Shown here in pieces: positions 21,248-28,395 of a DNA stretch of 64,000 bases. The stretch spans positions 68,731-132,730 of the forward strand of contig NMRB01000989.1 in assembly GCA_002633025.1 (NCBI GenBank), read 5' to 3'. Every line of letters starts with the position of its first letter. Positions within the stretch are counted from its first letter, which is position 1. Origin of the DNA: Notospermus geniculatus. Lineage: Eukaryota; Nemertea; Pilidiophora; Heteronemertea; Lineidae. The position numbers and the translations under genes are program-made. A model generated the notes under the pieces. That model searched no databases. It was not told the DNA's origin and worked only from the letters and a program-made list of their open reading frames with translations.

Positions 21248-21675
21248 GATTCAAAGTCTTAATTTGTTAAATCTTTCTTTACAAGGTTTTTGCTTTCATA
21301 CTTGTTGAATTATATTGTAGCATTTCTCCAAAATCGCATTCCTTAACTGGTAACCTTACAAATACATCACTTCTCTCACCATTATAAAGGATATCTTCTG
21401 TGTTTATTATGTCACAGTGTATAAGGAAATACTCGAAAGGTTTGAAGTTAACCGGGGCATCGCCTTTTATTACTCCTTTTGTACTATCTATTGCAGTCGG
21501 CCCTACATATATCTATTATAAAGCCCTAATAATTTTTTTGAATGTTCGTCTATAAGAAGTTTATAATCATCAACAGTTTTTCCTCTAGCTATCCTAAATA
21601 AAATTTGTATCTTGGCATCATATGGCCGTAAATCAAACGAAATCTTATTTCTATCTATACCTTTTGTTTGTAATT
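21000..21675 (-). pseudogene. Penton-like protein, outer copy, C-terminal part
   Basis: Minus-strand sequence homologous to residues from about 93 to the end of the inner protein at 24481-25254. It includes ISFDLRPYDAKIQILF, RSDVFVRLPVKECDFGEM-like text, and a TGA replacing the Trp of RLWI near 21255. The gene is cut exactly at the GATTTT duplication by the inner Polinton. Its N-terminal part is at 47345-47825. Confidence 0.75.
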
Positions 21676-21681
21676 GATTTT
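21676..21681. repeat. Target site duplication GATTTT, left
   Basis: GATTTT directly precedes the AGTATAAG terminus and is repeated at 47345-47350 directly after the ...CTTATACT terminus. Six-base duplications are the rule for Polinton integrases. Confidence 0.9.
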
Positions 21682-21955
21682 AGTATAAGTAAAACGAGGG
21701 GATCCAGATAGACGACTTTTTGTATCGGCAACAGGGTTTTTGCTAAAATTTAAGCATTTTCCCTTGAAAAGTGCTATTTTTTCAGGTGCCAAAAAACGAT
21801 GAAAAGTGCTTAAAAAGTAGTAAAATCGCACTACCGCTGCATAAAACCTTTCACATCGTCCACTCGGCCCCCTCATTTTACTTATACTGTAAAAAGTGCT
21901 AATGAAAGAACGCTAAAATTTTATGGAAAATCGTGCTAAGCTTCCTTTTGGTCCA
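21682..21955 (+). repeat. Left terminal inverted repeat, 274 bp
   Basis: Starts AGTATAAGTAAAACGAGGGG and matches the complement of 47071-47344 with one difference (21774 against 47252). At 21869-21888 it holds an inverted copy of its own first 20 bases (19 of 20 match), so the outer 207 bp could fold back on itself. Confidence 0.93.
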
Positions 21956-22368
21956 ATGTTGGCCCTTCGGGAACCATACAACACATTTTCTACTGAATAA
22001 ATGAATAACTCACTAATTTTGTCCATCACATCCGTCACAAAGGTCAAAGTTGATCTTTATTTCACAAACCGAAGTGAAGGAGAATGTTGAGCTTTAAGAA
22101 AGTTCTGGAACAACTCCACCGTCTCGAATATTCCAGATTGTAGTGACCGATCCAGAGGCGACACACAACTGCTATTCAGTGTATATGACTAAGTATGTAG
22201 GCCTATAATGCTTAGTGTATTGGTTATGGTAACAGGTGTGGTTTATAGGTTTAGATCACTCAATAGTGGCATGGCTGATAGGCCGTATGGCTTTGCCGTA
22301 TTTTTATGACTGCGTCGGATAGTACGCTGAATGTTTACCAGGTAGCAGATGTTAAGTGTTTCCACCTG
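21956..22368. other. Non-coding spacer inside the left TIR
   Basis: No conserved gene is seen between the left TIR and the end of the penton-like gene. The sequence contains several host-like words (AGTATGTAGGCCTATAATG). At the other end the TIR is followed within 25 bp by the zinc-ribbon gene. Confidence 0.5.
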
Positions 22369-23376
22369 TTAGTTGTCTTTGGAACTAAAATCAAGTTTAC
22401 TAGTTGCAAGGGTAAAATGTATCATAACTTTAGTTCCTCTGAAATCAACTATCTTTCCATTTTTATCTGTAATCTGAAACGTTAAATGGTTTGATGTTTT
22501 AGCAACTCTTCTTGTACAATGATTAGGCTCATATCTTTGTAATTTTATCTGATCGCCATCATCAACTGGTATTGAACATAAAATGTCGGACCGTTTATTG
22601 TTATACAAAGTATTTTCTTGGTTGACTAAGTTACATCTTAAAAAGAGATTTGTAACATAAAATGGTAAAGGTTTGGTTGAGTAATATGTACCTTTCTTAG
22701 AAAATGTTTCCTGTTTGAACCCGAACCATTTATTAACTATTTCTACCACATGCTCTGTTAATCTGTTGTAGTAGATTTTTCTAATTTTAAAATCCATTTC
22801 AAAAGAAACACTAGTCACTCCCTTAGCTTCTACAATCGAACTTTCTTCAGGTTCCCTTTGCTTAACCAACATATCAAAGTTAAATTCCTTATCTTCTGTT
22901 AACTCAATGGTAATATAGTTACTGTTATCACAGTCAATCTTTACATGGTGTATCTCACTTTCTTCTATTATCTTCTGCCACTCACTACAGAACTCCGCTA
23001 AGCTAAAATGTTTGTTCAGTGGAAAAACATATTCTTTATCATCAATTAAAGGTGTACCATAATAATTATGTTGTCTTTTTTCTTCTCTCTCACAAGCAGA
23101 TGCTCTTTCTTGCTGTGGTAATCTCGGTAATTTTTCAACTGCCTCTGTACAAACCTCTAAAGCATTTATAACTTCACCTTTTTGGTCCCATTTTTCAGTA
23201 GTTAGAAATTGAAAAACCTTTACACCTTCTGGGAGAAAATCTCCACTCCACCACGAGTTGTAAAATGTTATACCTTTCAAGGAAATAGACTTGATGAAAT
23301 AATAATTCTCCAAATAAATATCAAATGTAGCTTCTTCACATTCTAGCTCATCAATAAAATAGTTTATATCACCCAT
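22369..23376 (-). CDS. Large penton-like capsid protein, 335 aa
   Basis: Intact frame starting MGDINYFIDELECEEATFDI. No transmembrane segment is seen. The C-terminal half carries PFYVTNLFLRCNLVNQ, YNNKRSDILCSIPVDDGDQI and KNGKIVDFRGTKVMIHFTL. The same pattern (a short NKRSDIL-type loop, then a beta-rich ending with a final strand) occurs in the smaller penton-like protein at 24481-25254 (NGKRSDILARLPI), so the two look like paralogues built on one jelly-roll-like C-terminal fold. The N-terminal half (NSWWSGDFLP, FSLAEFCSEW) is specific to this gene. It sits in a capsid module between the TIR and the membrane protein gene. The capsid assignment rests on the paralogy and is moderate. Confidence 0.6.
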   Translation of the reverse strand: MGDINYFIDELECEEATFDIYLENYYFIKSISLKGITFYNSWWSGDFLPEGVKVFQFLTTEKWDQKGEVINALEVCTEAVEKLPRLPQQERASACEREEKRQHNYYGTPLIDDKEYVFPLNKHFSLAEFCSEWQKIIEESEIHHVKIDCDNSNYITIELTEDKEFNFDMLVKQREPEESSIVEAKGVTSVSFEMDFKIRKIYYNRLTEHVVEIVNKWFGFKQETFSKKGTYYSTKPLPFYVTNLFLRCNLVNQENTLYNNKRSDILCSIPVDDGDQIKLQRYEPNHCTRRVAKTSNHLTFQITDKNGKIVDFRGTKVMIHFTLATSKLDFSSKDN

Positions 23377-23454
23377 TTAATTCATAATAATTTGGTGGAG
23401 GAGCTGATGGTATAACTTGTGGCCAATAGAAGTAATAATAATGATAAATATGAT

Positions 23455-24081
23455 TTACTGTTTCTTCAACTTTTCTATTATCTCGTTTTGGGCTAACTTT
23501 TTTCCTTCTTCTAAACAAGTCTTTTTAAGTGCTTCCACATCAACGTTTTGATTGGTAGACTCTCTTTGCTTTTTTCTTATACCATTTTTCAAAGTAATAT
23601 ATTTCTCCTTTTCAGCTGTAATCAGCGCAAACTCTTCTTGTGTTATATGTGAATCGGATAAAGCTCTACTGATCAGATTATTAACAGTGTTTAATTTCGA
23701 AATAGCCACCATCCCTATCTTTTCATGCTTTTCAATTTTACTCTGAATATTTTTCTTTTTCCATGTTAACCCAGAGGAAAGTAATGCTGAAGAAATTGTT
23801 ACACCTCCTAATGCTAACCCAATTGGAGCTGTAATTACACCAGCTAATGCGCTTACTCCAACACAGCCAGCAGCAACGCTTGTAACATTTAAAACGTGAC
23901 TGAAAGCCATCATAACATTAAACGCCTTCATGTACTTAGAATGCATCTTTCTCCTAAATTCTATCTCTTCTTCAAAGAACTTTTTTATTTCTGAAATATG
24001 TTGTAATCTAAACTGTGTGGGGTCTTGAATTTCTGGTTTTAAATCTGGGTACAATCTTTTAGTTTCACTTTCTTCGGCCAT
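23455..24081 (-). CDS. Conserved helical membrane protein, 208 aa
   Basis: Starts MAEESETKRLYPDLKPE right after TACTAAATAAATGG. The N-terminal helix (ISEIKKFFEEEIEFRRKMHS) leads to a hydrophobic core of two possible membrane passes (VLNVTSVAAGCVGVSALAGV, then IGLALGGVTISSALLSSGL). A Lys/Glu helical tail follows with KHEKIGMVAISKLNTVNNLI and ITQEEFALITAEKEKY. From memory, proteins with this KHEKI...AKLNTI...EEF pattern are a frequent Polinton-associated family. The molecular role is unknown. A virion membrane or core-tether role is only a guess. Four bases separate it from the Pro-rich gene upstream. Confidence 0.75.
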   Translation of the reverse strand: MAEESETKRLYPDLKPEIQDPTQFRLQHISEIKKFFEEEIEFRRKMHSKYMKAFNVMMAFSHVLNVTSVAAGCVGVSALAGVITAPIGLALGGVTISSALLSSGLTWKKKNIQSKIEKHEKIGMVAISKLNTVNNLISRALSDSHITQEEFALITAEKEKYITLKNGIRKKQRESTNQNVDVEALKKTCLEEGKKLAQNEIIEKLKKQ

Positions 24082-24085
24082 TTAT

Positions 24086-24463
24086 TTAGTATGAAATAGT
24101 TGAGTCTAGTTGTTGAGGAGAAATAGGTTCAGGTTTAGGTTTAGGTGGTTTAGGTTTAGGCTCTTCAGGTTTAGGCTCTCGTGAAACGCCACTCTGTGGT
24201 TCAGGTTTAGGCGGATCAAGTTTAGGCTTTAGTGAAACGCCACTCTGTGGTTCAGGTTTAGGTGGTTCAAGTTCAGGCGATTCAAGTTTAGGTGCTTCAA
24301 GTTCAGGAATAACCCAGTCACCATCAACTAATTCAGGTTCTGGCGAATCTGGTGTATTTTGTATTGCTTTGATAAATGTTTCATGTTCAGTCGCAAGATT
24401 AGATTCCTCTAACATTTTTTGCCAATTCTTCGGTCTCTTTGAATAACCCCAATATCTACTCAT
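24086..24463 (-). CDS. Pro/Glu/Lys-rich repeat protein, 125 aa
   Basis: Starts MSRYWGYSKRPKNWQKMLEE, then DGDWVIPELEAPKLESPELE and two copies of PPKPEPQSGVS. It ends DSTISY, and the last codons overlap the TACTAAATAAATG start motif of the next gene. No cysteines or membrane segment. The conserved N-terminus (RYWGYSKRPKNW) and C-terminus against a variable repeat tract suggest a spacer or stalk. The outer copy has a different repeat composition. Confidence 0.65.
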   Translation of the reverse strand: MSRYWGYSKRPKNWQKMLEESNLATEHETFIKAIQNTPDSPEPELVDGDWVIPELEAPKLESPELEPPKPEPQSGVSLKPKLDPPKPEPQSGVSREPKPEEPKPKPPKPKPEPISPQQLDSTISY

Positions 24464-24480
24464 TTAATTTTCAAAATTTC

Positions 24481-25254
24481 TCACGAAGTGGCAGCAAGGC
24501 TGATGATAACTGAATACTGAATATCCGCTCCATTAAATTTTATTTTTTTATTTTTTTCATCAATGATCCAAAGCCTTAATTTGCTAAATCTTTCATTGCA
24601 AGGTCGTGACGTCCCTGACCCTGTTATGTTGTATTGTAGCATTTCTCCAAAATCACATTCTTTAATTGGTAATCTGGCTAAAATATCACTTCTTTTACCA
24701 TTTTCAAGTGTATGTTCTGTGTTAATTATATCACAATGAATATCGAAATAATCAAAAGGTTTGAAATTGATTGGTTTATCACCTGTTATAAGTCCTTTTG
24801 TTCTATCTACTGCAGCCGGCCCTACATATCTATTATCAAGGCCTAATAATTTTTTAGAATGTTCATCTATAAGAATTTTATAATCACCAGCAGTTTTTCC
24901 TCTAGCTATACTAAATGTAATTTGTATCTTTGCATCATAAGGACGTAAATCAAACGAAATCTTGTTTCTATCCATACCTTTTGCGTGTAATTGATTTTTG
25001 AATTCCTTGTTGAATAAAGGCAATGTATAGAATCCATCTGGTATAATAATATGTTTTCCACGACGATCTTCATAAATAAAAAATCTATTATTATTTCTTG
25101 ATTGTGAAATATTGTAAAATGTACAAGGCATTCCTGCATAAATAAGCCTGATGCTTTCTACATTATTTACTTCTTCATCTAATTGAATTGTTAAATTATT
25201 TGCTTCTTGATCAGGATAATCTTTTGAATCAATCAATAGAAGTTTCTCGTTCAT
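24481..25254 (-). CDS. Penton-like (minor) capsid protein, 257 aa
   Basis: Intact frame from MNEKLLLIDSKDYPDQEANN. Blocks include LTIQLDEEVNNVESIRLIYA, MPCTFYNIS, IIIPDGFYTL, ISFDLRPYDAKIQITF, then NGKRSDILARLPIKECDFGE and a last strand IQYSVIISLAATS. The size, beta-rich pattern and the RSDIL...LP...GE...Y motif match what I recall of Polinton penton (single jelly-roll) proteins, which cap capsid five-fold vertices. That assignment comes from memory. The outer element's version of this gene is the target into which this whole element inserted. Confidence 0.65.
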   Translation of the reverse strand: MNEKLLLIDSKDYPDQEANNLTIQLDEEVNNVESIRLIYAGMPCTFYNISQSRNNNRFFIYEDRRGKHIIIPDGFYTLPLFNKEFKNQLHAKGMDRNKISFDLRPYDAKIQITFSIARGKTAGDYKILIDEHSKKLLGLDNRYVGPAAVDRTKGLITGDKPINFKPFDYFDIHCDIINTEHTLENGKRSDILARLPIKECDFGEMLQYNITGSGTSRPCNERFSKLRLWIIDEKNKKIKFNGADIQYSVIISLAATS

Positions 25255-25728
25255 TTATTCCATAAAAAATATCGCTTTACTATTTTTCAGGTTCACTTTA
25301 TCGTCCTTCGGTGGTGAATTTGTTTTTTGTGTTACTGGAATTTGGGCTACTTTAGGTTGTAATTTAAAAACTTTATACTTTCCCCACTTAACCCAAACTA
25401 ATAAACCACCAACAATTAAAACTGTTGGTAATAATAACCATGAGAAATTATTTTCAGAGGGTTTGGGGGGCTGAACTTAACCTGCGCCACTTTGCGGCTG
25501 AGCCGGATCCAGCGGCGTTTCACGATCAGCAGTAATTGTGTCCAGCTTTTCAGTCTTATGACTCAATAATTCCTGTTTTCTCTTTTAAAATTCTTGAGAC
25601 TTTTTCCCTAATTCTTTACTCCATGCTATTTGCTTTTCTGATCTAGGTTTTTTTGGTGCCGTCACAGTCGTCACTGTTGCCGGTTGGCTCTCTGTTGGGT
25701 TCTCCGTTGGGTTCTCCGTCGTATCCAT
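25255..25728 (-). pseudogene. Basic protein with single TM segment, two stops
   Basis: A gene overlapping the 3' end of the 224-aa frame in another frame. It starts MDTTENPTENPTESQPATVT after GATAAATGG, then APKKPRSEKQIAWSKELGKK, a TAA, a Lys-rich stretch, a second TAA before VQPPKPSENN, a clear TM segment (WLLLPTVLIVGGLLVWVKWG) and a polar tail ending AIFFME. Two in-frame stops make it a pseudogene here. The tail reaches the GAATAAATG start of the penton gene. Role unknown. Confidence 0.6.
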
Positions 25729-26317
25729 TTATCTCCGTTGAAAATTCTCTGGCACAATTTCCAAATGTAATTAAACTTGTAGATGCAATTGCCATTAAAG
25801 ATCCCATTTTCACAGTTAACCATCCTGTCCATCTATCCATTTCACTATTTACAATGTAGTCATTTCTTAAGTCTTCATAAAGCTTATCTTCATCACTAAT
25901 AGGAAGTAGCCAAGTTGCTAGTTTAGAATAAGATTTGAGTACCATCTTACCAAAAGTATCATTAATTCTAGCTGATATTGTGCTTGTGTAAATTCTGTGA
26001 TATTTTATTAAGTCTTTTTCAAACATGTTGTCAAGGTCTTGAAAAGTTAGTTGTTTTCCAATAAACTCTTTTGTCTTACCAGTTGCAACTAAAATCTCTA
26101 AATCTACCTTAGCTTGTTTACCTTGTTCAGACAACAGTTGACAAGGATTCTGACTAAAATTAACTGGATTAACTAGTTGTTGAATTTTAGTTGGAGCTTG
26201 TTGGTTTCTAGTTGAACCTTGTTGAAAGCTAGTTGGAGCTAGTTGGTAACTGCTAGTAGGTAAAACACCCATATTTTTCATTACATTACCTACAGCTTGT
26301 ATCTCGGCCGGGTTCAT
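25643..26317 (-). CDS. Conserved viral protein, 224 aa, unknown role
   Basis: Starts MNPAEIQAVGNVMKNMGVLP after GTTAATTAAATG and overlaps the ATPase stop by a few bases. A Gln/Pro/Ser-rich N-terminus is followed by a helical domain (LLSEQGKQAKVDLEILVATG, DRWTGWLTVKMGSLMAIAST). The C-terminal (N/R)EP(N/T) repeats arise where it overlaps the next gene. One possible hydrophobic segment lies near residue 185. Not recognised as a named family. Confidence 0.6.
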   Translation of the reverse strand: MNPAEIQAVGNVMKNMGVLPTSSYQLAPTSFQQGSTRNQQAPTKIQQLVNPVNFSQNPCQLLSEQGKQAKVDLEILVATGKTKEFIGKQLTFQDLDNMFEKDLIKYHRIYTSTISARINDTFGKMVLKSYSKLATWLLPISDEDKLYEDLRNDYIVNSEMDRWTGWLTVKMGSLMAIASTSLITFGNCAREFSTEINGYDGEPNGEPNREPTGNSDDCDGTKKT

Positions 26318-26928
26318 TTAATTAACAAGAAATCGCAAGGAAATTGTAATCTCAACACCAGTTTTGCATTTCTATTGTCTTTTAACTCCTTGATTACTTC
26401 ATTTCTGGCTTCTTTAGGGATAATAGCGTTTTCTTCTAAAGCTTGTTTCATCGCATTTTCATCTTTGTTAAAGAAAAGCACCAGTAATCTGATATTCTCT
26501 CTATAATCCTTCACAATTGAATTATACTTTTGAATTAATACCCAAGTTGAAATACCAAAGTGTCTTCCCGAAAATGCTAAATTACATAACTCTGTTGCTT
26601 TCTTTTTACTATCTTGTAAATTAGCACAATCATCAATTATAAATAAAGTATTTGTACCTTTGAAAATTTGTAAACATACCCAGAGAGCAGTGTTAAGTTC
26701 CGTTTTTACTAAAAGTGGATTGAATACAATAAAGTTCCTATCTTTAAAAATCCATTGCCGGTTATATGTTTTATTATAATCAAATGTTGGACAAAATAAA
26801 ACAATATTATCATAAAAGCCTAGATATGTTGTTTCCAACAAATCAAGCACAAAATGTGTTTTTCCACAATTGGTTATTCCTGAAATAATAGCATTATAAG
26901 GTTCAAAAATAAATAAGCCCGTTTTCAT
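26314..26928 (-). CDS. A32-like packaging ATPase (FtsK-HerA superfamily), 204 aa
   Basis: Walker A is AIISGITNCGKTHFVLDLL (residues 14-32) and Walker B is TNTLFIIDDCANL (about 93-105). A sensor-like HFGISTWVLIQKYNS follows. Length and layout fit the genome-packaging ATPases of Polintons, adintoviruses and nucleocytoplasmic large DNA viruses, which drive DNA into the procapsid. The start follows TTATAATAAATG. It is divergent from the small basic gene at 26944 across 15 bp, so one short intergenic region must serve both. Confidence 0.9.
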   Translation of the reverse strand: MKTGLFIFEPYNAIISGITNCGKTHFVLDLLETTYLGFYDNIVLFCPTFDYNKTYNRQWIFKDRNFIVFNPLLVKTELNTALWVCLQIFKGTNTLFIIDDCANLQDSKKKATELCNLAFSGRHFGISTWVLIQKYNSIVKDYRENIRLLVLFFNKDENAMKQALEENAIIPKEARNEVIKELKDNRNAKLVLRLQFPCDFLLIK

Positions 26929-26943
26929 TTATTATAAACAACA
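26929..26943. promoter_or_regulatory. 15-bp divergent intergenic region
   Basis: The only DNA between the ATPase start (minus) and the basic protein start (plus) is TTATTATAAACAACA. It contains the AT-rich start motif seen before other viral genes on the minus strand. It marks the switch point between left-going and right-going transcription in the inner element. Confidence 0.5.
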
Positions 26944-27096
26944 ATGTGGCAAGATGGTAACATAATATTTACTCAAAGAACTTTAACTCCAGAGAAACCA
27001 CCAAAACCACCAAAAGATCCGCCAAAGAAGCCAAAGGAGCCAAACCCTGTTAAAAGGCCTAAAAATAAAAGAAGATATGGATATCTTACAATTTAA
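26944..27096 (+). CDS. Small Pro/Lys-rich basic protein, 50 aa
   Basis: The frame MWQDGNIIFTQRTLTPEKPP continues with KPPKDPPKK-type repeats and ends RPKNKRRYGYLTI. It overlaps the first 20 bp of the next gene in another frame. The strong positive charge would suit a DNA-binding core peptide or a localisation tail. This is inference from composition only. Confidence 0.5.
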   Translation: MWQDGNIIFTQRTLTPEKPPKPPKDPPKKPKEPNPVKRPKNKRRYGYLTI

Positions 27097-28384
27097 AGTT
27101 TATGTTACAGAAACAAGATATTTCTATGTTAATTTACCAGACGTTGTGCCAAGTAGTATTAACTTTACAAGAAAAGAAGATGCTATACGTTTTAAAAGGA
27201 AACCATTAACGTTCTACCAAAATCAATATAACATGGCAATTTGGTGTGCAACAGCTGGATGTGGAATATCACTTACTGATTTCAGCGATAATACAATTCC
27301 TCTGATTAACACAGTTTACAGATTTCATTTGTATTATCAAGTTAATAAAATACTAAAATACTTACAAATACCAAGACCTGGTGAAACAGATTTCAATCCT
27401 ATAAATAATCACATAAACATGAGAATGTATAATTTTATAAAGAAAGAGTTTGGAATAAGTGATCATCAAGAATTTTACATTGATGAACCTTGGCCTTATG
27501 ATTATAATCCTAATCTTAGTTTCTGGAAAAGAATAACTGTTGCATCTGGTGGGCATCCTAAAAAATATCCACATATGTTTAAAAAAGATTGGGATGAAGG
27601 TGTAAGACTTATGAGAAAAGAACATGATCCACCAGCTTTCTTTTATAAACATATAGCAGATGAAAGAGGTGAAAAAACATTTGATGTTCTAAAACAAACT
27701 GATTATCCGCGATACCTGCATTTCATACCTAAGACTTCTAACAAGTTAACATCGGCTGGAATTCAAAGATTAAACGATTCAATCAGAACATTTGTTTATT
27801 GTGTTTTAGGAGCACAAGCTGATGCTAAAACTGCAATAATTGGAAGTTTTGGAACTGATCTTGACGCGCAAAAACAATTTCTTAAGCTGTTGAATGATTC
27901 TACAAATAAACACGCTGATATTCCAACCTCTATTGCAAGATATCAAAAAGCAACCACAGACACGCATGTTAGATTAGATTATGTAATTGGTCCAGGTTTA
28001 TACATCATAAGTTCAAACATGATCTTAGAAGTTGGTAAAATTGAAAATTATAATAATAATATCCTGATAGCTTCTAAAAATATGACTCCTGGAAAAAATG
28101 ACATAAATAAAGAAAAAATGAGACTTTCACCATTAATGGAAGGATCACCAGTTAAAACAATTAGAACTAAAATCCTGCAAGGCGAACAGAGTTCGATCAG
28201 TCATGCTGAAACGCAGAGCGCCAACAAAGTTGAAACCAAAAAGTCAGAACCACAGAGCACACCTACAGAAACGGCAAAGCCGCAGAGCGCCGCCGAAGGT
28301 GAAGCTGATAAAACTCATGAAGATATCAAGTTCGCGTTATATGGTGTAACTGGAGGATTAGTTGGTTTAGCATTACTTTTATGA
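27077..28384 (+). CDS. Conserved Polinton protein with C-terminal TM, 435 aa
   Basis: Intact frame from MDILQFKVYVTETRYFYVN. Conserved blocks shared with the outer copy are FYQNQYNMAIWCATAGCGIS, VYRFHLYYQVNKILKYLQIP, AGIQRLNDSIRTFVYCVLGA, DAQKQFLKLLND, YVIGPGLYIISSNMILEVG and ENYNNNILIASKNM. A low-complexity Gln/Ser/Glu linker follows, then a C-terminal membrane anchor (FALYGVTGGLVGLALLL). From memory, proteins with the LNDSIRTYVWCILGAQ block recur in Polinton-type elements of many invertebrates. I do not know a proven function. Its position next to capsid genes suggests a virion role. The central region (residues 115-205) differs strongly from the outer copy. Confidence 0.7.
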   Translation: MDILQFKVYVTETRYFYVNLPDVVPSSINFTRKEDAIRFKRKPLTFYQNQYNMAIWCATAGCGISLTDFSDNTIPLINTVYRFHLYYQVNKILKYLQIPRPGETDFNPINNHINMRMYNFIKKEFGISDHQEFYIDEPWPYDYNPNLSFWKRITVASGGHPKKYPHMFKKDWDEGVRLMRKEHDPPAFFYKHIADERGEKTFDVLKQTDYPRYLHFIPKTSNKLTSAGIQRLNDSIRTFVYCVLGAQADAKTAIIGSFGTDLDAQKQFLKLLNDSTNKHADIPTSIARYQKATTDTHVRLDYVIGPGLYIISSNMILEVGKIENYNNNILIASKNMTPGKNDINKEKMRLSPLMEGSPVKTIRTKILQGEQSSISHAETQSANKVETKKSEPQSTPTETAKPQSAAEGEADKTHEDIKFALYGVTGGLVGLALLL

Positions 28385-28395
28385 TAAATAAATAA

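Larger units (their letters stand above)
10262..21681 (-). mobile_element. Outer Polinton/Maverick provirus, left part
   Basis: A run of decayed homologues of inner-element genes lies here in the order kinase-HNH fusion (+), two-TM protein (-), HNH (-), small TM protein (-), capsid protein (-), coiled-coil membrane protein (-), 435-type protein (-), large penton-like (-), helical membrane protein (-), Pro-rich (-) and the penton C-terminal part (-). It is cut on the left at 10262 in the middle of the kinase gene and on the right by the inner element at the GATTTT duplication. The rest of the penton gene resumes at 47345. Neither polymerase, integrase, ATPase nor its own TIRs remain in the window. 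Confidence 0.85.

Noticed and set aside
21682-21888. A 207-bp MITE with AGTATAAG termini present twice
   Set aside because: It looked like two solo MITEs, but both copies continue identically for 67 more bases inward, lie in inverted orientation, and are flanked outward by GATTTT and the two parts of one gene. They are better explained as parts of the Polinton TIRs.
24086-24463. Collagen-like or spider-silk-like protein
   Set aside because: Repeats are Pro/Glu/Lys without Gly-x-y periodicity. The outer copy shows the repeats vary freely.
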